A stretch of 64,000 nt of DNA from Atopobium sp034113385. Its GTDB lineage: Bacteria > Actinomycetota > Coriobacteriia > Coriobacteriales > Atopobiaceae. The position numbers and the translations under genes were made by a program. Each line of letters starts with the position of its first letter. The stretch's first letter is position 1. The DNA lies in the NCBI RefSeq assembly GCF_034113385.1, contig NZ_JAXEXL010000011.1, forward strand, positions 86,266 to 150,265, read 5' to 3'. Shown here in pieces: positions 26,450 to 34,628 of the stretch. The notes under the pieces are model-generated. The model was not told the DNA's origin. It saw only the letters and a program-made list of their open reading frames with translations, and searched no databases.

Positions 26450-27934
26450 ATGACATATCCACGCTTTAGTGAAATGTTGCGCAATCGCCGCAAACAGCTT
26501 GGTCTATCTATTGAGCAAGCTGCTCGCGTACTCAAGCTTAAGGAGCAGGCACTTATCGCTTTTGAAGAAGCAGACTTCACCTCCATTCCAAAGTCTGGTT
26601 ATGCTCAGGGCATGCTTTCTTCATATGCGCGCTACTTGGGTCTCAATGCCCGTGAAGTGGTCGATCAGTTCCAAGAAGATTTATATGAGCATACCAACGG
26701 TGTTATGTCTCATGAGCTGCGCCGTCGCACACGTGATGGTGTACACGGTCGCGGTCCAATGGAGGCGTCAAGCTACGAACTGCCTATTGTTGGTAGGCGT
26801 TCAGCCAACACTCGCTTGCCAGAACCACCTCATTTACTGCCCGAGAACCCCTTACTCGGGCGAACGGGTTCCTTTGATACTACCTCGCAAGCGCGTTCAC
26901 GCTCTGAATTGTATCAGCAGGGTAGCTCTGCCATGCGTAGCTATGATGACACTGCCACCAATATGATGTCATCTGCAAATACGTCATATCCGCAGGGCCG
27001 TCCTTATACCAGCAGTTCTGCCTCTTCAGCATATACAAGCCCTCGACGCTCTTCTCGACGTTCTCGTAATGCGGCTGCTTCACAAGATAATCAAGCTCGT
27101 GTCCGTACTCCACGTACTGGTGATGTGGTTTCTCGTCGTCCAGCGTCTGATCAATACACGGATGATTTGCGTATCGAGAATAACGCGCGTAGGTATGAGT
27201 CAGCTTCTTCTCGTCAGGGTAGACGTTCGTACCGCAACATTGCGTCAACCAATCGTCCTTCAGTCAAGCGCAATGATGAGCTGCAACGTAGACAGTTGCG
27301 CAATAGGCGTTCTAACACAACCCCTCAAGAGCCTGGAATACTTGGGTTTTTGAGTTACTTTTTCTCTGACAGAATTCGTGCCATGATAAGCATTTTGATA
27401 GCTTTGGCAGTGCTGCTTATCATCATAGTTTTTGTAGCGGTTCGTTCTTGTACTAATCAAGTAACCAATACCAAGAAAACCGTTGCTGTTTCTACGGCAA
27501 CTACTGCTGCCTCTAGTACAAGTGCTGCAAGTAGTGCTGCAACAACCAGCGCCGCCGATACCCCTGCTGCTACCACGACGGCTCCCGTTACCGAGACCGT
27601 AGTAAAGGTGTCAGTGGGAGAAGGCTCAGTAACATGGTTAGAGATTACCAATGACGGAATCTCTGAGGTTGCGCAAACCGTCACAGGCCCTTGGTCAAAG
27701 ACCTATACCGTTACCAAGGAAATTACTATTCGGGTTAATGACACTTCTGCAGTAAGCATAAGTAAAAACGGAGAAAACGTGCGCTTTGATGAGCGTTCTA
27801 ATGGTGTAGGCAGCATTACTATCCAGGGCACCAATCCCAATGCTGCTACAACAGAGGCTGCAGATGCTAACTCTGACACCAAGAGCACCACTGCTTCCGA
27901 CTCTTCGTCTCACTCGTCTTCGGGCACCCAGTAA
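26450..27934 (+). CDS. RodZ-like helix-turn-helix membrane protein
   Basis: 494 residues. The N-terminal HTH_25 domain (about 1-75: FSEMLRNRRKQLGLSIEQAARVLKL...SGYAQGMLSSYARYLGL) is typical of RodZ. A long low-complexity, Arg/Ser-rich linker follows (about 90-295). One membrane helix is at roughly 307-330 (MISILIALAVLLIIIVFVAV). Outside lies a Ser/Thr/Ala-rich spacer, then a beta-rich DUF4115-like domain (VKVSVGEGSVTWLEITNDG). RodZ links MreB to the wall machinery in rods; whether this organism has MreB is not visible here. The linker is unusually long. GGGAGG precedes the ATG. Position between ftsK and pgsA resembles Bacillus ymfM. Confidence 0.85.
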   Translation: MTYPRFSEMLRNRRKQLGLSIEQAARVLKLKEQALIAFEEADFTSIPKSGYAQGMLSSYARYLGLNAREVVDQFQEDLYEHTNGVMSHELRRRTRDGVHGRGPMEASSYELPIVGRRSANTRLPEPPHLLPENPLLGRTGSFDTTSQARSRSELYQQGSSAMRSYDDTATNMMSSANTSYPQGRPYTSSSASSAYTSPRRSSRRSRNAAASQDNQARVRTPRTGDVVSRRPASDQYTDDLRIENNARRYESASSRQGRRSYRNIASTNRPSVKRNDELQRRQLRNRRSNTTPQEPGILGFLSYFFSDRIRAMISILIALAVLLIIIVFVAVRSCTNQVTNTKKTVAVSTATTAASSTSAASSAATTSAADTPAATTTAPVTETVVKVSVGEGSVTWLEITNDGISEVAQTVTGPWSKTYTVTKEITIRVNDTSAVSISKNGENVRFDERSNGVGSITIQGTNPNAATTEAADANSDTKSTTASDSSSHSSSGTQ

Positions 27935-27946
27935 AGGAGCATCATT

Positions 27947-28444
27947 ATGGCAAAAGATTCTAGTTTTGATGTTGTATCTACGGTAGATATGCAAGAAGTT
28001 GATAACGCATTCCAACAGACCGCACGTGAACTTACGCAGCGCTATGACCTCAAAGATACAGGTGCCACAATTGAGCTTTCTAAAGCAGATGGCATCATTA
28101 CGGTTCATGCTCCTTCCGAGTTTACTGCTTCACAAGTAACTGATGTGCTTAATAGCAAGCTTGTTAAACGTAAGGTTGACCTTAAGGCTGTTCGCTGGGA
28201 TAAGCCTCAAGCTGCAACGGGTTCTTCTGTGCGTTTGATTGGTCATATTGTGCAAGGTATTGAGCAGGAACTTGCCAAGAAGATTTCCAAGGACATTCGT
28301 GATCAGAAGCTTAAGGTTAAGGCTACCGTAGAGGGTGATAAACTCCGCGTTACTTCTGCTTCTAAGGACGCTTTACAACAAGTTATTAGCTTCCTTCGTG
28401 AAAAGGATTACAATCAGCCTCTTCAATTTGTTAACTATCGTTAG
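27947..28444 (+). CDS. yajQ: YajQ family nucleotide-binding protein
   Basis: 165 residues with the family start DSSFDVVSTVDMQEVDNAFQQT and ending REKDYNQPLQFVNYR. Two ferredoxin-like folds are expected. Some YajQ proteins bind cyclic di-GMP; others were reported to bind tRNA or other nucleotides, so the ligand here is open. AAAGGAGC precedes the ATG. It lies 12 bases after the RodZ-like gene and 12 before rimO, in one transcript. Confidence 0.92.
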   Translation: MAKDSSFDVVSTVDMQEVDNAFQQTARELTQRYDLKDTGATIELSKADGIITVHAPSEFTASQVTDVLNSKLVKRKVDLKAVRWDKPQAATGSSVRLIGHIVQGIEQELAKKISKDIRDQKLKVKATVEGDKLRVTSASKDALQQVISFLREKDYNQPLQFVNYR

Positions 28445-28456
28445 GACTATGCCTTT

Positions 28457-29797
28457 ATGCCATCTGTTTGTTATGTCACGCTCGGTTGTGCAAAAAATGA
28501 AGTAGATACGGATCGCATGCGTGCGCTCTTGCGTATGAGTGGCTATAACGATGCTACGGACGTTGAGGATGCAGATATTGTCCTCGTCAATACCTGTTCT
28601 TTTCTCGCCAGTGCTACGACAGAAAGTATCGAGACAACCCTCGAGCTTGCCGAAGATGCCGCTTCTGGCGTTCGACAAAAACCCATCATCATGTGTGGAT
28701 GTGTTCCGTCTCGGTATGGCAACGCGCTTCCTCAGGAGCTACCTGAAGTTGCTGCTTTTGTACGCACCGATGAAGAAGATGGCATTGTTGACGTCGTTTC
28801 CGGTGTTTTAGGTATCGAGAAACGCTCTTCTGTTGCAGATCTTTCAGAGCTGGCTTTGCGTACGGTAGATGGCGCAAGCGCCTTTGTAAAAATCTCTGAT
28901 GGTTGTGATCGTTTTTGTGCCTTTTGCGCCATCCCTTATATCCGTGGTCGTTATGCCTCAAGGTCGGCACAAGAGATTCTAGATGAGGTGCACACTCTTA
29001 TGGAGGGTGGCGTTCGCGAGATTATTCTCATTGGCCAGGATACTGGTGTTTGGGGCAATGATGTAGAAGGTCCGTACGATTTAGCATGGCTTTTGCGTCA
29101 GGTTGGTGAAGCAGCACGTCCTTACCAAGGCTGGGTTCGTGTTTTGTACCTGCAGCCTGAGGGCATGACAGACGATCTTATTGCTGCTATTCGAGATACT
29201 CCTGAGGTTTTGCCTTATATTGATATTCCCATACAACATTGCTCAGGTTCTGTTCTTAAAGCAATGAATCGCACGGGTAATGCCAGCGAGTTTCGTAAGG
29301 TATTTGCTCGTCTTCGTCATGAGATTCCAGGTATGGTATTGCGCACCACAGCACTTACTGGCTTTCCTGGAGAGACAGAAGAAGACTTTGACGAGCTTAT
29401 GAGTTTTCTTTCTGAACAAGAGTTTGATTACACCTCAGTGTTTACCTATTCACCTGAGGAGGGTACACGCGGCGCAAAGATGTCCAATCAAATTGACGAG
29501 GCAGTAAAACTTGAACGTACTCAAGCTTTGATTGACGTGGTCGAACAGCTTGGTTTTGCTGCCACTGCCAAGCATGTAGGCGAGCGTGTACAAGTTATTA
29601 TCGATGGCGTTGAAGAAGGAGACCATGGTCCTGAGCTTATTGGTCATACCTGGTTCCAAGCGCCAGACTGCGATGGTGCTGTTCATATTGCATATGGTGA
29701 GGCAGCAGTGGGTGATATTGTAACGTGTGATTTGGTTGATTCGTTCTGTTATGAACTTATTGGTGAAATTGTAAACACTGCAGATGAGGAAGCATAA
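28457..29797 (+). CDS. rimO: Ribosomal protein S12 methylthiotransferase RimO
   Basis: 446 residues. The N-terminal UPF0004 domain has VTLGCAKNEVDTD (the RimO form), NTCSFL and CGCVPSRY. The radical SAM cluster is CDRFCAFC (C150, C154, C157), followed by IPYIRGRYASR and GQDTGVWG. A C-terminal TRAM domain binds the substrate. RimO adds a methylthio group to an aspartate of S12. It is one of three methylthiotransferases in this window. Confidence 0.96.
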   Translation: MPSVCYVTLGCAKNEVDTDRMRALLRMSGYNDATDVEDADIVLVNTCSFLASATTESIETTLELAEDAASGVRQKPIIMCGCVPSRYGNALPQELPEVAAFVRTDEEDGIVDVVSGVLGIEKRSSVADLSELALRTVDGASAFVKISDGCDRFCAFCAIPYIRGRYASRSAQEILDEVHTLMEGGVREIILIGQDTGVWGNDVEGPYDLAWLLRQVGEAARPYQGWVRVLYLQPEGMTDDLIAAIRDTPEVLPYIDIPIQHCSGSVLKAMNRTGNASEFRKVFARLRHEIPGMVLRTTALTGFPGETEEDFDELMSFLSEQEFDYTSVFTYSPEEGTRGAKMSNQIDEAVKLERTQALIDVVEQLGFAATAKHVGERVQVIIDGVEEGDHGPELIGHTWFQAPDCDGAVHIAYGEAAVGDIVTCDLVDSFCYELIGEIVNTADEEA

Positions 29798-29800
29798 CGT

Positions 29801-30421
29801 ATGAGCACTAATTCTTCTTCCAACAAGACTGGTTCTGGCATTCGTTGGACTGCTGCAAATATCGTAACAACCATTCGAGTTGTTCTTATCCCCGCATGGA
29901 TTTTGATGGCAGAACTTATTCCTGCCAAGAGCAATGGCACGGCAATTAACTGGGGTGGTTTTGCTGTTTTTGCCTTTTTTACCTTTTTGTCACTTACCGA
30001 TAAAATTGACGGTTATCTTGCCCGGAGCAGGGGAGAGGTAACAGTTTTTGGCAAGTTTCTTGATCCAATTGCAGATAAATTACTTGTGGTAACAGGTATG
30101 GTTTGGCTTTTGGAGCAAAGCATTGTTCCTGCCTGGAGTATCGTGCTTGTTATTTCTCGCGAGTTTCTAGTTTCTGGCCTGCGTATGGTTGTTGCTTCCA
30201 AAGGCACTGTTATTGCAGCAAGTAACCTTGGAAAGTGGAAAACGGCCACTACAATGATTGCCTTATGTGGTTATATGCTTGCTCTAACGCTTCCCGCAGG
30301 CATACCTTGGCTCATCTTTTTTGGAACTTCCACCGTAAGTTTTTATAGTGCAATGATTCTTACTGCATGGTCCGGGATTGATTACTTTATTAAGTCTTGG
30401 AGTTCCTTAGGCGAGGAATAA
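29801..30421 (+). CDS. pgsA: CDP-diacylglycerol-glycerol-3-phosphate 3-phosphatidyltransferase
   Basis: 206 residues, integral membrane. It makes phosphatidylglycerol phosphate. The CDP-alcohol phosphotransferase motif is DKIDGYLARSRG...GKFLDPIADK, with all four aspartates of the D-x2-DG-x2-AR-x8/9-G-x3-D-x3-D pattern. About five to six hydrophobic segments are seen. It starts three bases after rimO and stands before cinA and recA, the same order as in Bacillus. A second member of the family is encoded at 55226-55975. Confidence 0.93.
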   Translation: MSTNSSSNKTGSGIRWTAANIVTTIRVVLIPAWILMAELIPAKSNGTAINWGGFAVFAFFTFLSLTDKIDGYLARSRGEVTVFGKFLDPIADKLLVVTGMVWLLEQSIVPAWSIVLVISREFLVSGLRMVVASKGTVIAASNLGKWKTATTMIALCGYMLALTLPAGIPWLIFFGTSTVSFYSAMILTAWSGIDYFIKSWSSLGEE

Positions 30422-30425
30422 ACGT

Positions 30426-30935
30426 ATGGTGGCTCTAACAGACTCGCTCAATCAAGATAATTTAGAACTTGCAGCACGTGTTGTTTTGCAAGCACGTACT
30501 ACGCATCAACAAATAGCTACTGCGGAGTCATGTACAGGAGGGCTGGTAAGCGCAGCTCTAACATCCGTAAGCGGATCAAGTACTGCTATGCGCGGTGGAA
30601 TTGTTAGCTATGCCGTCGAAGTAAAGCATGATGTGCTTGGTGTAGATTCTCAGGTTCTTTCTACGGTGGGTGCCGTATCTTCTGAATGTGCTCAGCAGAT
30701 GGCACAAGGTGTTTCTCAAATCCTTAAGGCTGACGTTACGGTATCAGTTACGGGCATTGCAGGACCTAGCGGTGCAGAGCCTGGTAAACCTGTTGGTACT
30801 GTTTGGTTTGGCGTATGCACACCAAATACTGTTACGAGTTTTGTAAAACATTTTGATGGTGATAGAGCCGCCGTACGCCAACAGGCCGTGTACGTTGCGC
30901 TCCAGGCTTTACTAGACGGTCTTGCTGATTGTTAG
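30426..30935 (+). CDS. cinA: CinA C-terminal domain protein (nicotinamide-nucleotide amidohydrolase)
   Basis: 169 residues, only the amidohydrolase (PncC) half of CinA; the N-terminal MoaB-like half is absent, as in E. coli YgaD. Visible marks are ATAESCTGGLVSAALTSVSGSS, GGIVSYA, and SVTGIAGPSGAEPGKPVGTVWF. It deamidates nicotinamide mononucleotide in pyridine-nucleotide recycling. GAGGA overlapping the pgsA stop is its ribosome-binding site. It lies just before recA, a position shared with Bacillus and Streptococcus, where cinA and recA are often co-expressed; here recA has its own promoter. Confidence 0.93.
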   Translation: MVALTDSLNQDNLELAARVVLQARTTHQQIATAESCTGGLVSAALTSVSGSSTAMRGGIVSYAVEVKHDVLGVDSQVLSTVGAVSSECAQQMAQGVSQILKADVTVSVTGIAGPSGAEPGKPVGTVWFGVCTPNTVTSFVKHFDGDRAAVRQQAVYVALQALLDGLADC

Positions 30936-30995
30936 GTTTATGTTGTCAGTTGTTTGGTATCTGTCATATGCTTCTTGCAAAATAGAGCGTACCCA

Positions 30996-31024
30996 TTGAC
31001 ACCGAACAAGCGTTCGTATATTCT
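30996..31024 (+). promoter_or_regulatory. recA promoter
   Basis: TTGACA at 30996-31001 is a perfect -35. A 17-base spacer leads to TATTCT at 31019-31024 as the -10. The SOS box at 31003-31016 fills the spacer, so LexA would block RNA polymerase directly. Confidence 0.85.
31003..31016. promoter_or_regulatory. LexA-binding SOS box of recA
   Basis: CGAAC-AAGC-GTTCG, a perfect palindromic match to the Gram-positive SOS box CGAAC-N4-GTTCG. It lies between the -35 and -10 boxes. A lexA gene with related boxes is 10 kb away in this window. Confidence 0.93.
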
Positions 31025-31047
31025 CTTTCATGAGAGAAGGGAGCCCT

Positions 31048-32127
31048 ATGGCAAAAAGCAAAGGCCTTAACCGCGAGGTTCACGCAAAAACAACTGGTGA
31101 AGAGCGTGAAAAAATGATTGATACCACCACCGCAGAGATTGAGAAGCGCTTTGGTAAAGGTGCAATCATGCGTTTTGGTGATGGTGGTCCAGACCTTGAG
31201 GTAGAGGGTATTCCAACTGGTTCGATTGCCTTAGATGCCGCTCTTGGCATTGGCGGTGTACCACGTGGTCGTATCATAGAGATTTATGGTCCAGAGTCTT
31301 CTGGTAAAACCACTCTTTCCCTAGAAATACTTGCAGAGGCACAGGCACTTGGTGGTGTCGTAGCCTTTATTGATGCTGAGCATGCCCTTGATCCTGGCTA
31401 TGCTGCTCGCATTGGTGTTGATATTGATGATGTTCTTATTTCTCAACCAGATACTGGTGAACAAGCTTTAGAAATTTGTGACATGCTTGTTCGATCTGGT
31501 GCCATTGACGTGGTAGTTGTGGACTCTGTAGCTGCTTTAGTCCCTCGTGCAGAAATTGAGGGAGAGATTGGCGATACAACAGTGGGTCTACAAGCTCGTT
31601 TGATGAGTCAAGCTTTACGTAAACTTGCCGGGTCTCTTTCTAAATCCAATACCACTTGTATCTTCATTAACCAGCTTCGCGAGAAGATAGGTGTCATGTT
31701 TGGTAATCCAGAGACTACACCTGGAGGTCGTGCGCTTAAGTTTTTTGCTTCTGTACGTATGGATATCCGTCGTATTGATGCCATTAAAGAAAGTGGAGAA
31801 GTTGTAGGCAATCGCGTGCGGGTAAAGATTGTCAAAAACAAGGTAGCCCCACCATTTAAGCAGGCAGAGTTTGACATTATGTATGGTACTGGCATTTCTA
31901 AGGAAGGCTCTATCTTAGATATGGCTGTAGATTATGACATTGTCAATAAGTCTGGTGCTTGGTACACCTATCAGACGGAACGTTTGGGACAAGGACGTGA
32001 AGCTGCCAAAGAATTCTTACGAACCAATCCAGATTTATGCCTAGAGATTGAACATAAGGTTCGTGAGGCTTGTGGCCTTGAGCTTAGTGATGAGCCTGTG
32101 GGTGCGCCCATATTGGATAAAGAATAA
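31048..32127 (+). CDS. recA: Recombinase RecA
   Basis: 359 residues. Walker A is GPESSGKT at 81-88, Walker B is VVVDSVAAL, and LQARLMSQALRKL with INQLREKIGVMFGNPETTPGG are in the DNA-binding loops. It performs strand exchange and triggers LexA self-cleavage. ATG 31048 is used; GAAGGGAG is upstream, and the GTG/ATG codon at 31030 would place the start before this ribosome-binding site. An SOS promoter is seen upstream and recX follows after five bases. Confidence 0.98.
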   Translation: MAKSKGLNREVHAKTTGEEREKMIDTTTAEIEKRFGKGAIMRFGDGGPDLEVEGIPTGSIALDAALGIGGVPRGRIIEIYGPESSGKTTLSLEILAEAQALGGVVAFIDAEHALDPGYAARIGVDIDDVLISQPDTGEQALEICDMLVRSGAIDVVVVDSVAALVPRAEIEGEIGDTTVGLQARLMSQALRKLAGSLSKSNTTCIFINQLREKIGVMFGNPETTPGGRALKFFASVRMDIRRIDAIKESGEVVGNRVRVKIVKNKVAPPFKQAEFDIMYGTGISKEGSILDMAVDYDIVNKSGAWYTYQTERLGQGREAAKEFLRTNPDLCLEIEHKVREACGLELSDEPVGAPILDKE

Positions 32128-32132
32128 CCACC

Positions 32133-32798
32133 GTGTCTTGTAATACTTTTTCATGGGATTGTGAGCTTCCAGAACGTACAACTGCTGTTTTGGGGGCTCG
32201 CAAACCTAAGGCACAGCTGCATATTACTTCGGATGCAACCGGCCAAGAAACACTGTATATTCCGGTTGCAGTTGCTCGTAAATTAATAACCGCTCACAAA
32301 AAAGATGAGATTGCTCCTCAGTCACGTGCTGAGGTGCTTTATGAGCTCAATCGCTTCTCAGAGAGTTGTGCTTTTTCACGACTTACCAGCATGATTGATA
32401 GGAGAGATTATTCGACTAAAGAAGCTTCTAACAAGTTAGCTTTGGATGGCTATTCACAAAAGAGTATTGAGTACGCTGTTAAACGTGCCATTGAACTTAA
32501 CTTTCTTAACAATCAACGTTTTGCAGAGGTATTTATTCGTTCAAAGTTATCTATGGGATGGGGAAAGCTACGCATAGAGCGCGAGCTGTCCAATAAGGGC
32601 ATTGATATAGTGGAAGTTTCTGGCTGGCCCGATGATTTTTATGAAGAGCAAAGTGAATCCGACCGTGCCTATAGTTTTATCTGCACAAAAGCTATCCCAG
32701 AAAAACAAGCCTATCAAAAGTTGATGAGAAAACTCATATCACGTGGTTTTTCTTATGCTTCAGCCTCTGATGCGGTCAAGCGCTATCTTCAAGAATAG
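32133..32798 (+). CDS. recX: Regulatory protein RecX
   Basis: 221 residues. RecX binds RecA filaments and limits their activity. The three tandem three-helix RecX repeats are seen from about residue 65: SRLTSMIDRRDYSTKEASNKLALDGYS, LNNQRFAEVFIRSKLSMGWGKLRIERELSNKGI, and YQKLMRKLISRGFSYASASDAVKRYLQ. An extra N-terminal region of about 60 residues is poorly conserved. The GTG start is five bases after recA, so it shares the SOS promoter. Confidence 0.9.
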   Translation: MSCNTFSWDCELPERTTAVLGARKPKAQLHITSDATGQETLYIPVAVARKLITAHKKDEIAPQSRAEVLYELNRFSESCAFSRLTSMIDRRDYSTKEASNKLALDGYSQKSIEYAVKRAIELNFLNNQRFAEVFIRSKLSMGWGKLRIERELSNKGIDIVEVSGWPDDFYEEQSESDRAYSFICTKAIPEKQAYQKLMRKLISRGFSYASASDAVKRYLQE

Positions 32799-32867
32799 TT
32801 TTTTCACATAATTTTTAATAAACTTCATGGATTACTGCATTTGCGCAGGTAGGTTAAATAAAAAGAT

Positions 32868-32896
32868 TTGACAAGTTTGCCTTCTCTACCTACGAT
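32868..32896 (+). promoter_or_regulatory. Candidate promoter of rny
   Basis: TTGACA at 32868-32873, a 17-base spacer and TACGAT at 32891-32896. It gives a leader of about 160 bases before rny; I see no ORF in that leader and no terminator after recX in 32799-32867. Confidence 0.65.
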
Positions 32897-33065
32897 TAGA
32901 GAGTCATTTGAGTTTACTTACGTCTGCCATAGGTTGACGTTTTATATATGTTTTGATGAGTTTTTTGCCAACTATATAGCGGTCCTAGGTGCTCTTTTGA
33001 CGGGTTCAATCCGCAAAGATTGATTCCTGAACTAACTTAACATATTTCTATAGGAGAGCAGTTTT

Positions 33066-34625
33066 ATGGAACCGATTTCTATCTTGATTGGCATTGTGTG
33101 CCTCATTGCAGGCGCAGCGGGTGCCTATTTCATTGCAAATAGTGCCCACACCAAACGTGTACAAGAAGCACAGGCAAAAATTAAAGAAGCAGAAGATAAG
33201 GCCAAGCAGATTCATACAGATGCTCAGCGTCAAGCAGAGACGTCTCGTAAAGAAGCTGTTCTTGAAGCTAAGGAAGAAATCCTGCAAATGAAGCAGGCTT
33301 CCGAGAATGAAGAGCGTCAGCGCAAAAGCGAGCTTCGCAGCATGGAAAATCGCATTATGCAACGCGAGGAATCTCTTGATCGTCGCAATGATGCACTGGA
33401 TAAGCGTGAGCGCCAACTGTCAAACTTGCAAGGTCAACTTGATCGTAGGCGCAATGATTTAGACGGTATTATCTCTCAGCAAACTACAGAGTTGGAGCGT
33501 ATTTCTGCACTCACAACGGATGATGCACATAAGGAACTTCTTGACAGGGTTCGTAAAGACACCATCAAAGAAGAGGCTCAGATACTGCGTGAGTCTGAGA
33601 CCCGTGTACGTGCAGAAGCAGAAAAGACGGCACGCAAGATTGTTTCTATTGCTATCCAACGCTGCGCATCTGACCAAGCTGGTGAGATTACCGTAACTTC
33701 CGTGCATATCCCTTCTGATGATTTAAAGGGTCGCATTATCGGTCGTGAAGGCCGTAACATTCGCACTTTTGAGCAAATCTCCGGCGTTTCTTTAGTTATT
33801 GATGACACGCCCGAGACCGTAGTGCTTTCAAGTTTTGATCCTGTGCGCCGTGAGACTGCTCGTGTTGCACTCGAGAATCTCATTGCAGATGGTCGCATTC
33901 ACCCTGCTCGCATTGAAGAGATGTACAAGAAGGCAGAGGAGCTTGTCAATCAGCGCGTCCAAGAGGCGGGCGAGCAGGCTGCATTTGATTGCGGCATGCA
34001 TGACTTGCATCCAGAAATCATCAAGATTCTTGGTAAGCTTCGCTATCGTACTTCGTTTGGTCAGAATGTTCTTCAGCACTCCATACAGGTTGCAGAGCTT
34101 TGCGCCATTATGGCTTCTGAGCTTGGTATTGATCCTACTCCTGTAAAACGTGCTGGTCTTTTACATGATATTGGTAAAGCTATCGACCATGAGGTTGAAG
34201 GTCCTCATGCTGTTATTGGAGCAGACTTTGCTCGTCGTTATGGTGAGCGTGCAGACATTGTGCACGCCATTGAAGCGCACCACGCTGACATTGAACCTAA
34301 CACCATCATGGATCTTCTCGTTCAGGCAGCAGATGCCATCTCTGCCGCTCGCCCCGGTGCTCGTCGTGAATCTGCAGAGAATTACATTAAGCGCCTTGAA
34401 AAGCTCGAGACTATCTCAAATGCACATGAGGGCGTTGAGCGTACCTACGCCATGCAAGCTGGTCGTGAGCTGCACGTCATGGTAGAACCTCAAAAGATTT
34501 CTGACTCTGAAGCCACTGTTTTGGCACATGACATTGCTCAGCAAATCGAGGATGAAATGGAATATCCCGGTCAGGTTCGCGTTGTTGTTATTCGCGAGTC
34601 GCGTGCTGTAGATATTGCTAAGTAG
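33066..34625 (+). CDS. rny: Ribonuclease Y
   Basis: 519 residues. One N-terminal membrane helix (about 3-25) anchors the enzyme. A long charged coiled coil follows (about 30-200), then a KH domain (DDLKGRIIGREGRNIRTFEQISGV) and an HD domain with AGLLHDIGKAIDHE (H367, D368) that cuts mRNA. It begins mRNA decay in many Gram-positives. AGGAG is nine bases before the ATG. Together with pnp and rnj the window holds the main RNA-decay enzymes. It starts a transcript that continues into the GHKL gene three bases later. Confidence 0.97.
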   Translation: MEPISILIGIVCLIAGAAGAYFIANSAHTKRVQEAQAKIKEAEDKAKQIHTDAQRQAETSRKEAVLEAKEEILQMKQASENEERQRKSELRSMENRIMQREESLDRRNDALDKRERQLSNLQGQLDRRRNDLDGIISQQTTELERISALTTDDAHKELLDRVRKDTIKEEAQILRESETRVRAEAEKTARKIVSIAIQRCASDQAGEITVTSVHIPSDDLKGRIIGREGRNIRTFEQISGVSLVIDDTPETVVLSSFDPVRRETARVALENLIADGRIHPARIEEMYKKAEELVNQRVQEAGEQAAFDCGMHDLHPEIIKILGKLRYRTSFGQNVLQHSIQVAELCAIMASELGIDPTPVKRAGLLHDIGKAIDHEVEGPHAVIGADFARRYGERADIVHAIEAHHADIEPNTIMDLLVQAADAISAARPGARRESAENYIKRLEKLETISNAHEGVERTYAMQAGRELHVMVEPQKISDSEATVLAHDIAQQIEDEMEYPGQVRVVVIRESRAVDIAK

Positions 34626-34628
34626 GCT

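Noticed and set aside
32985..33015. GGGTTCAATCC, similar to a tRNA T arm, upstream of rny
   Set aside because: Only three base pairs form in the stem and no acceptor, D or anticodon arm is present. It lies in the rny leader.
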